A stretch of DNA of 64,000 nt from Rhodalgimonas zhirmunskyi (GTDB lineage Bacteria; Pseudomonadota; Alphaproteobacteria; Rhodobacterales; Rhodobacteraceae), in contig JANFFA010000003.1 in NCBI GenBank assembly GCA_030848925.1, positions 579,672-643,671 of the forward strand. Reading direction: 5' to 3'. Positions within the stretch are counted from its first letter, which is position 1. Every line of letters starts with the position of its first letter. Of this stretch, positions 38,053 to 46,873 are shown piece by piece. The notes below the pieces were generated by a model. It was not told the origin of the DNA. It did no database searches and worked only from the letters and a program-made list of their open reading frames with translations. Made by a program: the position numbers and the translations under genes.

Positions 38053-38967
38053 CTATACCGGATCCCAGTTGAACACGTCCGCCGACACGTCGAGCGGCAC
38101 GAAGCCGGCGCGCAGGGCGGGCATGGCATGTTCGGCCACCGTTTCGGGTGTCCAACCGCCATCGCGATGCACCGAGCGCACGGGGCGCGGCTGGCTCATC
38201 ACGAAAATTTCGTTGTTGCGGCTGGCGAAGATCTGTCCCGTCACGTCGCGCCCCTGATCCGAGGCGAGGTAAAGCGCCAGTGGTGCGATCTTGGCCGGTT
38301 TCATCTCTTGCAGCTTGCGGACACGCTCGGCCTGTTCCGGGGTGTCGACCTTGATTGACGAGGTCATACGGCTCCAGGCGAAGGGTGCGATGCAGTTGGA
38401 GGTCACGTTCCAGCGTTTCAAATCCAGCGCGATGGATTTGGACAGGGCCGCGATGCCCAGCTTGGCCGCCGAGTAATTCGCCTGTGCGAGGTTGCCGATC
38501 AGCCCCGAGGTCGAGGTCATGTGGATCAACGCGCCGCCTTCCTGTGCGCGGAACTGGTCCGCTGCGGCGCGGCTGACGTTGAAACTTCCGTATAGGTGAA
38601 CCTTCACCACCGCGTCGAAATCCTCGTAGGTCATCTTGTGAAAGAAGCCGTCGCGCAGGATGCCGGCGTTGTTCACCACCGCGTCGAGCCGCCCAAACGC
38701 CTCGACTGCATCGCTCACCATCTGGCGGGCGGCGTCTGGGTCGCTGACGCTGCCGGTGTTGGCGATGGCGCGGCCGCCTGCCGCCTCGATCTCGGCCACC
38801 ACGGCGGCGGCAGCCCCGGCTTCCGAGCGGTCGCCCTTGAGGCTGGCGCCAAGGTCATTGACCACCACGGCGGCCCCCTGCCCGGCGGCGGCCAGCGCGA
38901 TGTCGCGGCCAATGCCACCACCCGCGCCGGTCACCAGCATCACCTTTCCTGTCAGCATTCCAGTCAT
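38053..38967 (-). CDS. SDR family oxidoreductase, 3-hydroxyacyl-CoA dehydrogenase-like
   Basis: This 304-residue short-chain dehydrogenase has the NAD(P) motif 'TGAGGGIG' (about 13-20), 'NNAG', a catalytic Ser in 'TSTSG' and 'YSAAK'. A long C-terminal tail (about 245-304) follows the core, as in the multifunctional beta-oxidation protein 2 and 17-beta-HSD4 types that act with MaoC hydratases. Two MaoC-type genes lie immediately upstream, which supports oxidation of a 3-hydroxyacyl-CoA. The start is ATG 38967, with ATG 38958 possible. The gene is 11 bases from the citryl-CoA-lyase-like gene. Confidence 0.88.
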   Translation of the reverse strand: MTGMLTGKVMLVTGAGGGIGRDIALAAAGQGAAVVVNDLGASLKGDRSEAGAAAAVVAEIEAAGGRAIANTGSVSDPDAARQMVSDAVEAFGRLDAVVNNAGILRDGFFHKMTYEDFDAVVKVHLYGSFNVSRAAADQFRAQEGGALIHMTSTSGLIGNLAQANYSAAKLGIAALSKSIALDLKRWNVTSNCIAPFAWSRMTSSIKVDTPEQAERVRKLQEMKPAKIAPLALYLASDQGRDVTGQIFASRNNEIFVMSQPRPVRSVHRDGGWTPETVAEHAMPALRAGFVPLDVSADVFNWDPV

Positions 38968-38977
38968 GGTCTCTCCT

Positions 38978-39388
38978 TCATTCGGTAGGTTTGCGCTGGT
39001 CGGGATTTCGTGGCGTCAGCCGGGCATTGCCCCGCATCACCACGCGCCCGTCATCGGCGGTCACGCTAACGGCATAGGTTTCGCCGCCCTCGCGCGTGGC
39101 CTGTGCTGTCAGCGCCTGTCCGATCCATGTCGGCGCGGCAAATCGGATGTCCAAATCGGCGATGCGCAGGGCACCGTCGCTGCCCTTTTCCACCGCCTCG
39201 ACCAGCAGGTTCAGCGCCATGGTGCCGTGCACGATGGGCCGCTCGAACCCGGCTTTCGCGGCGAACTCCGGGTCAAGGTGGATCGGGTTCCAATCCTGCG
39301 TCAGCGCCGCATAGGAGCGCGCGGTTTCCGCGCTGCTGGTCAAGGTCAGCGGCGGCAGAGTGTCGGGAAAATCGGTCATCGCGGCCAT
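38978..39388 (-). CDS. MaoC-type dehydratase subunit (hot-dog fold)
   Basis: This 136-residue hot-dog-fold protein has the hydratase 2 signature region 'ALTQDWNPIHLDPEFAAKAGF' (split around residues 28-48, catalytic Asp and His) followed by 'PIVHGTMALNLL'. It would be the catalytic half of a heterodimeric enoyl-CoA hydratase, with the FAS1-type neighbour at 39393-39785 as partner, similar to the paired subunits in steroid side-chain degradation. The two genes are four bases apart. The substrate is inferred only from context. Confidence 0.87.
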   Translation of the reverse strand: MAAMTDFPDTLPPLTLTSSAETARSYAALTQDWNPIHLDPEFAAKAGFERPIVHGTMALNLLVEAVEKGSDGALRIADLDIRFAAPTWIGQALTAQATREGGETYAVSVTADDGRVVMRGNARLTPRNPDQRKPTE

Positions 39389-39392
39389 CCTT

Positions 39393-39785
39393 TCACGCAG
39401 CCCAGATCGCCGTCACCTCGCCGCGCAGAAGGGGGGTGCCCCCTGCGGATGCGGCGATGGCAAAGACAATCCAGTTGCGGCCTTTCTTCTGTTCTTTCGA
39501 GAGCACCTCGACGGTATAGGTGACGGTCTCGCCCAGCCGCGCCCGCTGGCCGGTAAAGGACAGTTTCTGCGCCGCGTGCACGTTGCCTTTGGGGCGGGGC
39601 TGGATGGCGCGGATATAGGCCTCCATCATGCCCGCCACGATCAGCCCGTCGGGCGCATGATCGCCCGCAACCGGGCCATAGACACCTTGCCAGCCCTCCA
39701 CCCGCTCACCATTGAGCGGCACCTCGACCGGGCCGAACTTGGCGCCGGGCGCGAGGCGCTCGAAGGTCCACAGTTCATCGCTCAT
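39393..39785 (-). CDS. MaoC-like N-terminal (FAS1-type) dehydratase subunit
   Basis: This 130-residue protein resembles the N-terminal hot-dog domain of two-domain MaoC hydratases. It has 'GPVAGDHAPDGLIVAGMM' near 37-54 and lacks the catalytic Asp-His pair, so it is probably the substrate-binding subunit. It precedes the catalytic MaoC-type gene by four bases, and its ATG overlaps the acyl-CoA synthetase stop by four bases. The combination implies hydration of a bulky or branched enoyl-CoA. Confidence 0.82.
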   Translation of the reverse strand: MSDELWTFERLAPGAKFGPVEVPLNGERVEGWQGVYGPVAGDHAPDGLIVAGMMEAYIRAIQPRPKGNVHAAQKLSFTGQRARLGETVTYTVEVLSKEQKKGRNWIVFAIAASAGGTPLLRGEVTAIWAA

Positions 39786-41935
39786 GCGCTGTCCTTTCGT
39801 CGGGCTTGGCCCCGCGGCACGATCAGAGCGTCGAGCGCCAGCGCCCCGTCGGGACGGGCCAGCAGGGGGTTGATTTCGATACTGTCGATGGTGTCGGCAT
39901 TGGCGACGGCCAGAACCGAAAGCCGCGCAATCGCATCGGCGATGGCCCCGCGATCAACGCCCGCGCGACCGCGCACGCCATCGAGCAGCGCCGCCGCCCG
40001 CAGCCGATCAAGCATGCCCAGCGCCTGCTGCGGCGTGACCGGCGCGCGCGCCAGCACCACGTCGGGCGCCACCTCGGCAAGGATGCCGCCCATACCGACC
40101 ATCACCATCGGCCCGATCACCGGGTCACGCTGGGTTCCGAGGATCAGCTCCACCCCCTCGCCCGCCATGGGGGTGATCAAGACGCCTTCGATCCGGGCCT
40201 CGGGCAGGCGGGCGGGAATGTCGCGCAGCATCCGCGCGGCGGCCTCGCGCACCGTTTCGGCATCGGCGAGGTTCAGGGCCACGCCGCCAATATCGGTCTT
40301 GTGGGCGATGTCGGGCGAGAGGATCTTCATTGCGACGGGCAAGCCCATCGCCGTAGCGATGCTGGCGGCCTCGTCGGCGGTCTGCGCCACCTTTTCAGGC
40401 AAGCAGGGGATGCCAGCCCGCACCAACCGCGCCTTGGCGGCGGCTTCGGACAACGGGGTGGCGGGCAGGACCGGATCATCGATCACAGGCAACGCGCCCG
40501 CCGTGGCTGGCCGGTCGAACCCGGCCCGCAGCCGCGCCAGTGCGCCCAGAACGGCCACCGCGCGCGACGGATCGGCAAAGCAGGGAATGCCTGCCGCGTC
40601 ATATTGCGCGGCAAGTTCATCGCCCAACAACCCGACAAGGACAAAGGGCCGGTCGAACCCGGCAAGCCCCCGGATCAGGGCATCGTGGATCAGCGGCCCC
40701 AATCTCGCCGCCCCGGCCCATGACGTGAAGAAGCCGACACAGGCGTCATAGCCGCCGCTTTGCATCATCTCGGACAGGTAGTCCGGGATCAGATCGAAAT
40801 CGTTGATCGCCTGCGCAGTGATGTCGACCGGGTTGCGCGGCGAAGCGAAGGGATTGCGCTCCAGCATCCGCGCCACCGCATCATCGGGCATCGGTGGCAC
40901 GCTCAGCCCGTGCTTGGCCGCCGCATCGGCCATCAACACGCCCGCCCCGCCCGAAACGGTCAGGATGCCAAGCCGGTCGCCGCGCGGCAGGGGGGCAATC
41001 GACGCGGCATAGAGGATATCGAACATCTCTTCCGTGGTGGCGATGCGCAGCGCGCCGGCCTGTTCCACCGCCGCCTCGAAGCTAGCATCCGAGCCCGCCA
41101 GTGACGCGGTGTGCGATTGCATCGCCTGCGCCCCCACCTCGGAGACGCCGACCTTCATGATCGTGACCGGCTTGCGCAGCACCCGGGCGCGTTCGAGCGC
41201 GGCCAGAAGCGCCTCGGGCTGATTGACCCCTTCCATGTAGACGCCAATGGCGCGCACCTCGGGATCTTCGACCATATGGGCGAGGCAATCGGCCACCGAG
41301 ACATCAGCCTCGTTCCCGGTCGAAACCCATGCGGCGATGCCGAGCCGCCGCTCCTTCGCCATCGACAGAAGGTGGGTGCCATAGGCCCCCGATTGCGTGA
41401 TCAGGCCGATGCCGCCGCGCGCCGGAAGCCCGCCTTGCAGCGCCGACGAAAAGGTGCCGCATGCGCCCGAGCCCGCGGAATAGAACCCAAGGCAATTCGG
41501 GCCGAGCAGGCGAATCCCCTGCGCATGGGCGATTTGCACCAACTCGGCCTGCGCCGCCTGACCGTCCGGCCCCAATTCGGCGAACCCCGCGCTGAAGATC
41601 ACCGCCGCGCGCACGCCCTTGCGCCCGCAGGCGCGCAGCGTTTCGGGGATGCGATCCGCCGAAATCGCCAGAATGGCAAGATCGACCGGGCCGGGAATCG
41701 CTTCGAGATCGGCAAAGGCGGGCAGGCCCTGTATCACCTCGCGGCGGGGGTTCACCGGATAGATCGGCCCGCTGAACCCCGAGTTCAGGCAGAAATGCAG
41801 CGGCCGCCCGCCGATCCGCTCGGGGTCGTCCGAGGCGCCGATCACCGCGATAGAGCGCGGCGCGAAAAACCCGTCGAGACCGGCGCCGGGGGCGTGGGAC
41901 CTGTGCGTCATGTCGTTTCCGTTGTCCTGTGTCAT
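39782..41935 (-). CDS. Acyl-CoA synthetase, ADP-forming (acetate-CoA ligase type)
   Basis: This 717-residue protein activates an acid to its CoA thioester, or runs in reverse, via a phospho-His relay. The N-terminal CoA-binding domain ('SIAVIGASDDPERIGG', about 28-43) is followed by succinyl-CoA ligase-like domains with the phospho-His motif 'SHTASLAGSD' (about 276-285). A C-terminal ATP-grasp domain includes 'VAMKILSPDIAHKTDIGGV'. ADP-forming enzymes of this kind often act on aryl or branched acids. Its GTG or ATG region at 41935 overlaps the IclR stop (ATGA), and a second Met at 41911 is possible. It is the first catabolic gene after the regulator. Confidence 0.9.
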   Translation of the reverse strand: MTQDNGNDMTHRSHAPGAGLDGFFAPRSIAVIGASDDPERIGGRPLHFCLNSGFSGPIYPVNPRREVIQGLPAFADLEAIPGPVDLAILAISADRIPETLRACGRKGVRAAVIFSAGFAELGPDGQAAQAELVQIAHAQGIRLLGPNCLGFYSAGSGACGTFSSALQGGLPARGGIGLITQSGAYGTHLLSMAKERRLGIAAWVSTGNEADVSVADCLAHMVEDPEVRAIGVYMEGVNQPEALLAALERARVLRKPVTIMKVGVSEVGAQAMQSHTASLAGSDASFEAAVEQAGALRIATTEEMFDILYAASIAPLPRGDRLGILTVSGGAGVLMADAAAKHGLSVPPMPDDAVARMLERNPFASPRNPVDITAQAINDFDLIPDYLSEMMQSGGYDACVGFFTSWAGAARLGPLIHDALIRGLAGFDRPFVLVGLLGDELAAQYDAAGIPCFADPSRAVAVLGALARLRAGFDRPATAGALPVIDDPVLPATPLSEAAAKARLVRAGIPCLPEKVAQTADEAASIATAMGLPVAMKILSPDIAHKTDIGGVALNLADAETVREAAARMLRDIPARLPEARIEGVLITPMAGEGVELILGTQRDPVIGPMVMVGMGGILAEVAPDVVLARAPVTPQQALGMLDRLRAAALLDGVRGRAGVDRGAIADAIARLSVLAVANADTIDSIEINPLLARPDGALALDALIVPRGQARRKDSA

Positions 41936-42735
41936 CCGGGGCTACCGGCCCGGGTGTCGAGCGGCCGCTGACGGCCGAACACGTTGGTTTCGATGAAATC
42001 GCGGGCCTCGCGCAGGGCGAGGGCGGCGTCGGTCAGGCCGCTTTCGTCCTTTTGTCCGGCAATCGAAATCGCGCTCAGGCCCAGACGGGGCACCCCGTCC
42101 AGATCGCGCACCACGACCGCCGCCATATTCAGGCCGATGAACAGATTTCCGAAATCGAAGGCGAACCCTTCGACCGCGGCCTTTTCGACATCGGCGTGAT
42201 AGGCCTCGAAGCCCGGCGGGTTCTGCCAGCGCAGCGCCTCGTAGGCGGTTTGCAATTGCGCGCGGTCAAGCCCGCGCTGCGCCGCGACACAGCGCCCGAC
42301 CGCGCCCACCATATCGGGTAGGCGCGCGCCGGGGCGCATATCGGCATGCACGACGTTTTCGGGCACGACACGGTCCGACAACACGATTCGCCCGGTCGGC
42401 GTGATGTTCCAGAGCGCGACCAGCACCTGATGACGAAGGCAAACATCGGTGATGACGGGGCGAATGATATCAACCGGGTTGCGGCCCAGAAAAGGCGCGG
42501 CCAGTTCCATTACACCGGCGCCAATCGCGTAGCCCTTGGTTTGTTCATCGAACACGACCAACCCCTCTTTGACGAGGGTTTTCAGGATGTTGAACGTTGT
42601 AGAGCCGTTCAGCCCGGTCTCGCGCGCGATGGTTGCAACGCCTTCGGGCGCGTCCACCTGAGTGAGCCGTCGCAGGATCTTCACCGCGTTCTCCACGGCC
42701 CCCACGTATTTCTGCGTTTCTGTCATTTCGATCAT
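41932..42735 (-). CDS. IclR family transcriptional regulator
   Basis: This 267-residue IclR regulator has an N-terminal winged helix ('GVATIARETGLNGSTTFNIL', about 32-51) and a C-terminal effector domain with 'GRCVAAQRGL' and 'GLSAISIAG'. It heads the minus-strand operon of acyl-CoA genes and is divergent from the crotonase/TAXI-TRAP genes, so it probably controls both in response to the substrate or its CoA ester. A TTCT-N6-AGAA site lies at 42757-42770 just upstream, and an element with related sequence lies before the second IclR gene at 51771. Confidence 0.92.
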   Translation of the reverse strand: MIEMTETQKYVGAVENAVKILRRLTQVDAPEGVATIARETGLNGSTTFNILKTLVKEGLVVFDEQTKGYAIGAGVMELAAPFLGRNPVDIIRPVITDVCLRHQVLVALWNITPTGRIVLSDRVVPENVVHADMRPGARLPDMVGAVGRCVAAQRGLDRAQLQTAYEALRWQNPPGFEAYHADVEKAAVEGFAFDFGNLFIGLNMAAVVVRDLDGVPRLGLSAISIAGQKDESGLTDAALALREARDFIETNVFGRQRPLDTRAGSPG

Positions 42736-42756
42736 TTTTCTCTTGGAAGAATGGAC

Positions 42757-42770
42757 TTCTTTATACAGAA
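42757..42770. promoter_or_regulatory. Candidate IclR operator between the divergent operons
   Basis: TTCT-TTATAC-AGAA is an imperfect inverted repeat 22 bases upstream of the IclR start and 125 bases before the crotonase start. Flanking bases (ATGGACTT before, CAGAATG overlapping the right arm) also occur in the promoter of the second IclR gene near 51797-51817. Confidence 0.55.
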
Positions 42771-42894
42771 TGACCCATGACAGCGCAAGTCGTCAAGAGT
42801 GGCCTGAAAACGACAAGCCGCTGAAATGGGAGGATAATTTGAACTGCAAGCAGCATCTTTGCGGCCGAATCCCGCTTTCGAGGAAGCCGGTGTG

Positions 42895-43668
42895 ATGGCG
42901 TTTGACGGGCTAAAAGAGCGTTTCGAGAGCGATGGCATCCTCTTGCTGCGCATGGCTGAACCCGAGCGGCGCAATGCGCTGAGCGATGCGATGCGCGCCG
43001 CCCTGCGCGATGCACTGCACAGGGCCCACGCCGACCGGCAGGTGCGCGCGATCGTGCTGAGCGGGAGCGACGGATGCTTTTGCGCCGGTGGCGACATCAA
43101 GGCGATGGGACAACCGATCCCGATCGCGATGGAGCGGCTTGAAGTGGTGCACGATATCGTGCGCCTGATCGCGCTGGGGCCAAAGCCGGTGGTCGCCGCC
43201 GTGGACGGCGCGGCCTATGGCGGGGGCATGTCGCTTGCGCTGTGTTGCGATGCGGTGGTCGCCGCCGAAGGCGCGCGGTTCTGTGCCTCGTTCGGGCGGA
43301 TCGGCCTCGTGCCGGACATGGGCATCATGTGGTCCCTGCCCCGGCGCGTCGGTGCGGCGCGGGCGCAACAAATCTTGCTGGACGGGCGCGAGCGAGGTGG
43401 CGCGGAAGCGGTCGAAACCGGGATCGCCGACATCCTGTCGATGGGCGATCCCGTGCCACAGGCGCTTGCCACCGCGCGGGCGCTGACGCCCGCCGCACCA
43501 CTGCCCGCCGCGCATTTGCGCCCGATCATCGCACGCTGTCACGGCGACCTAGATGCCGTTCTGAACGCCGAACGCGAAGCGCAGGAGGCGCTGTTCGCGA
43601 CACGTGACCACGAAGAAGCCCGGCGCGCGTTCCTTGAAAAACGCTTGCCCCAATTCATCGGAACCTGA
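42895..43668 (+). CDS. Crotonase family enoyl-CoA hydratase/isomerase
   Basis: This 257-residue crotonase has the oxyanion-hole segments 'CAGGDIKAM' and 'GAAYGGGMSLALCCD'. The usual hydratase Glu after the second glycine-rich motif is Ser here, and the second Glu is also absent. The later 'FGRIGLVPDMG' carries an Asp as in PaaG-type isomerases. I therefore favour an enoyl-CoA isomerase, with hydration left to the MaoC pair. ATG 42895 is chosen after GAGGAAG. An upstream TTG at 42859 is less likely. It is the first gene of the plus-strand operon with the TAXI-TRAP genes. Confidence 0.85.
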   Translation: MAFDGLKERFESDGILLLRMAEPERRNALSDAMRAALRDALHRAHADRQVRAIVLSGSDGCFCAGGDIKAMGQPIPIAMERLEVVHDIVRLIALGPKPVVAAVDGAAYGGGMSLALCCDAVVAAEGARFCASFGRIGLVPDMGIMWSLPRRVGAARAQQILLDGRERGGAEAVETGIADILSMGDPVPQALATARALTPAAPLPAAHLRPIIARCHGDLDAVLNAEREAQEALFATRDHEEARRAFLEKRLPQFIGT

Positions 43669-43718
43669 CCCCGGGAGGGGGTTAGCCCGAGACGATCACC
43701 AGAGGAGGAGAGAAGAAA

Positions 43719-44864
43719 ATGACCAAGATGAACCGCCGCCAGACCATGGCATTGATGGGGGCCGCGGCCTTCACGCCGATGGCGCCCGCAATCCTGAGGG
43801 CGCAAACCGCGGCCCTGCCGGACACGATGATCTGGAGCACCTATGATGTTGGCTCGACCGGCTATGTCGAGGCCACCGCCATCGCCGATGCGATGATTAA
43901 ATCCTATGGCACAAGGGTGCGGCTGCTGCCGTCCGGGTCGGGCGTGGGACGCTTGATGCCGATGTTGAAGGGGCAGGCCAACAACGCGTGGCTGGCCAAC
44001 GAGCTTTATTTCGCAACGCGCGGCGTGTTCGATTTCGCCACGCCGGATTGGGGGCCGCAGGACCTGCGCACGATTTGCGGACGCCCGGCGAGCTTCGGCA
44101 TCGTCGTGACCGAGGAAAGCGGCATCAAGACGATCGACGACCTGCGTGGCAAACGGTTTGCCTATGCGGCGGCCAACCCGTCGGTGTCGATCAAGGTGGA
44201 TACCATGATCGCCTCGAAGGGGCTGACCCGCGACGATGTCGAAGTGATCGAGTTCCCGTCCTATGGCGATACGCTGCGGGCGTTGAATCAAGGCCTTGCC
44301 GATGCGGCGGGCTCGGCGCTGACCTCTTCGGCTTTGAACGAGCTTGAGGCGAGTCCGCGCGGTCTTCGCTGGCTGGACTTCGATCCCAACGATGCCGATC
44401 TGTGGGCCAACATGAACAAGATCGCGCCGCTGTTCTCGCCATTCCGCGAAACCATCGGCGTGGGCGTGACCGGCAAGGATCCGGTGAACATCGTGTCCTA
44501 CAAATACCCGATGATCACGGTAAAGGCGGATGCAAACCCCGACGAAACCTATGCCTTCCTCAAGGCGGTTCACGAGAACTACGACTCGTTCAAGGATGCC
44601 GCCCCGATCATGGAGCGGTGGCACATCGACCTGATTTCGAGCACACCGCTTGATGCGCCGCTGCACGAGGGCGCGGTGCGCTACCTGCAGGAAATCGGCA
44701 AGTGGAGCGATGCACAGCAAAGCTGGAACGAGGGCGCAATCGCCGAGATCGCCGCGCTGCGCGAGGCATGGCCCGACTTCGTCGAGGCCAACCAAGGCCT
44801 GTCCGAAGACGAGTTCGCCACAGCGTGGAACGAGGCCCGCGCCAAGGTCATGGCCGGGCTCTGA
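43719..44864 (+). CDS. TAXI-type TRAP transporter substrate-binding protein
   Basis: This 381-residue periplasmic receptor has a Tat-like twin-arginine signal (NRRQTM, 5-10, cleavage near residue 28-30) and the TAXI fold. 'YDVGSTGYVEATAIADAM' near 42-59, 'LPSGSGVGRL' near 69-78 and 'LRGKRFAYA' are typical of the family. It delivers an unknown, probably organic acid, substrate to the fused permease encoded downstream. A hairpin lies in the 97-base gap to the permease gene and may allow the receptor to be made in excess. Confidence 0.9.
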   Translation: MTKMNRRQTMALMGAAAFTPMAPAILRAQTAALPDTMIWSTYDVGSTGYVEATAIADAMIKSYGTRVRLLPSGSGVGRLMPMLKGQANNAWLANELYFATRGVFDFATPDWGPQDLRTICGRPASFGIVVTEESGIKTIDDLRGKRFAYAAANPSVSIKVDTMIASKGLTRDDVEVIEFPSYGDTLRALNQGLADAAGSALTSSALNELEASPRGLRWLDFDPNDADLWANMNKIAPLFSPFRETIGVGVTGKDPVNIVSYKYPMITVKADANPDETYAFLKAVHENYDSFKDAAPIMERWHIDLISSTPLDAPLHEGAVRYLQEIGKWSDAQQSWNEGAIAEIAALREAWPDFVEANQGLSEDEFATAWNEARAKVMAGL

Positions 44865-44891
44865 GCGGGCGATGAGCTGACCCGGAAAAGC

Positions 44892-44921
44892 GGCCCGCGC
44901 GGCGCCAATGTTGCGCGGGCC
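44892..44921 (+). promoter_or_regulatory. Intercistronic hairpin after the TAXI receptor gene
   Basis: GGCCCGCGC and GCGCGGGCC form a perfect nine-base stem around a 12-base loop, followed by TTCGATTTC. It resembles the partial terminators that separate abundant binding-protein genes from permease genes. Confidence 0.7.
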
Positions 44922-44960
44922 TTCGATTTCAACCTGTCCACTGATCCCGAAGGCTGTCCC

Positions 44961-46862
44961 ATGCACCCTGCCCTGCCCTCCGAAAGCCTGACGCTGCGCA
45001 TCACCCGCATCGCTGTCATCGCCCTGTCGACGATCGGCATCGCGATGACGATGTTGCAGACGTTGCCCATCGTCGCCCCGGGTATGCGGCCCATCACATC
45101 GGCCTATTTCTATGCGTTGCTGGGGATTTTCCTTGCCATCGTGTTCCTGCGTTTTCCGGCGAACCGCGAAACCCGACCTGCGCTGTTGTGGGCGGCGGAT
45201 TGGCTGATGGCGATCCTTGCGTTGGTGATCTGCCTTTACTTCGCAAGCCAGGCCCGGCGGATCATGACGGCGGGCTGGTCCTATGCCGCGCCACCGATGG
45301 CGACGCTGGGGGCCTCGATCCTGTTCTTTCTTGCAATCGAAGCGGTGCGGCGCTGTGCCGGGACGGTTCTTGCCGTGGTGTGCCTTGTGTTCGGGCTTTA
45401 CCCGATGGTGGCAGGGTCGATGCCGGGCGTGTTGTGGGGGAACGAGTTCACATGGACCGCGCTGGTCGCGGCGCATGCGCTGGGAACGGAATCGATCATC
45501 GGCATCCCGTTTCGCGTCGTTGCTGACCTGTTGATCGGCTACATCGTGTTCGGCGTGGTGCTGGCCCTTCTGGGCGGGGGCGAATTCTTTATGGCGCTCG
45601 CGCTCAAGCTTCTGGGGCGCACGCGCGGCGGGCCGGCCAAGGTCTCGATCGTCGCGTCGAGCTTGTTTGGATCGCTCTCGGGCTCGGTCGTGTCGAACAT
45701 CATCACCACGGGCACCTTCACCATACCGTCGATGAAGAAAGCGGGCTACTCGCCGCACTATGCCTCGGCGGTCGAGGCCTGCGCATCGACCGGGGGGACG
45801 TTGATGCCGCCGATCATGGGGGCCGCGGCCTTCCTGATGGCGACCTTCCTTGCCGTGCCCTATTCCGAGGTGATCAGCGCCGCGATCATCCCCTCGGTCC
45901 TGTTTTACGCCGCGCTGCTGCTGCAGGCCGATTGCTACGCGGCCAAGAACGACCTCAGCGGTGCCGAGCCGGAAGACATCCCCACCGGCCTTTCGGTGCT
46001 GCGGCAAAGCTGGATCTTCGTGGCGGCGCTGGCGGTGCTGATCTACGTGCTGCTGGTGATGCGGCTGGAAACCTATGCGCCGTGGTATGCGACCGGCGTT
46101 CTGATCGTGGGCGGCCTGCTGGACCCGATGTATCGCGCCCGGGTTCTGGACTTTGCCAAGATCACGCAGGAATCCGGCGTCGCGCTGGCGCAGTTGATCG
46201 GCATCCTTGCCGGGGTCGGGCTGGTTGTCGGCTCTCTCTCGATCACCGGGGTCGGCTCGGCCTTCGCGCGTGAACTTGTGCAATATGCCGATGGCAACGT
46301 GTACCTGCTGCTGTTCTATGGCGGGCTGACGTCCTTTGTCCTGGGCATGGGGATGACGGTTTCGGCCTGCTATGTTTTCCTTGCGATCATCCTTGCGCCC
46401 GCGCTGGTGCAGGCGGGGCTGAACCCGATGGCAAGCCACCTCTACATTCTTTACTGGGGCATGCTGTCCTACATCACGCCGCCGGTGGCGCTGGCCGCGA
46501 TCACCGCCGCCTCGGTCGGCAAGGCGGATGCGATGAAAACCGGGCTGACGGCAATGCGGCTGGGCATCATCCTGTTCATCCTGCCGGTGTTCTTCGTGCT
46601 GGAACCCGCGCTGATCGGTCAGGGCGATGCCGCACATGTGGCGCTGGCGGTGCTGACGGCGGGCTTCTCCGTGTTGCTGATTTCCTGTGGTCTGTCCGGC
46701 TGGCTCTATTTCGCGGGCCGTCTCAACATGATCGAACGCACGGTGATCATCGTGGCCGCCCTGCTGAGCCTTTATCCCGAACCGACAACAGACATCGCCG
46801 GAATTGTCTTGGCCATGGGCGTATTCGCATTGAAGCGGCTGCGCGGCCACCAACCCGCCTGA
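44961..46862 (+). CDS. TRAP transporter fused permease (4TM-12TM)
   Basis: This 633-residue membrane protein fuses the small and large TRAP subunits, as usual in TAXI systems. About 17 or more helices are predicted. Landmarks are 'GSLSGSVVSNIITTGTFTIP' (about 235-254) with the TRAP large-subunit core, 'ACASTGGTLMPPIMGAAAFLMA' (split, about 271-292) and 'GMGMTVSACYVFLAIILAPAL'. It imports the substrate with a sodium or proton gradient. The ATG at 44961 follows the hairpin and lacks a strong ribosome site. The acyl-CoA dehydrogenase gene follows by 11 bases. Confidence 0.92.
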   Translation: MHPALPSESLTLRITRIAVIALSTIGIAMTMLQTLPIVAPGMRPITSAYFYALLGIFLAIVFLRFPANRETRPALLWAADWLMAILALVICLYFASQARRIMTAGWSYAAPPMATLGASILFFLAIEAVRRCAGTVLAVVCLVFGLYPMVAGSMPGVLWGNEFTWTALVAAHALGTESIIGIPFRVVADLLIGYIVFGVVLALLGGGEFFMALALKLLGRTRGGPAKVSIVASSLFGSLSGSVVSNIITTGTFTIPSMKKAGYSPHYASAVEACASTGGTLMPPIMGAAAFLMATFLAVPYSEVISAAIIPSVLFYAALLLQADCYAAKNDLSGAEPEDIPTGLSVLRQSWIFVAALAVLIYVLLVMRLETYAPWYATGVLIVGGLLDPMYRARVLDFAKITQESGVALAQLIGILAGVGLVVGSLSITGVGSAFARELVQYADGNVYLLLFYGGLTSFVLGMGMTVSACYVFLAIILAPALVQAGLNPMASHLYILYWGMLSYITPPVALAAITAASVGKADAMKTGLTAMRLGIILFILPVFFVLEPALIGQGDAAHVALAVLTAGFSVLLISCGLSGWLYFAGRLNMIERTVIIVAALLSLYPEPTTDIAGIVLAMGVFALKRLRGHQPA

Positions 46863-46873
46863 AAGGAAAAGAC

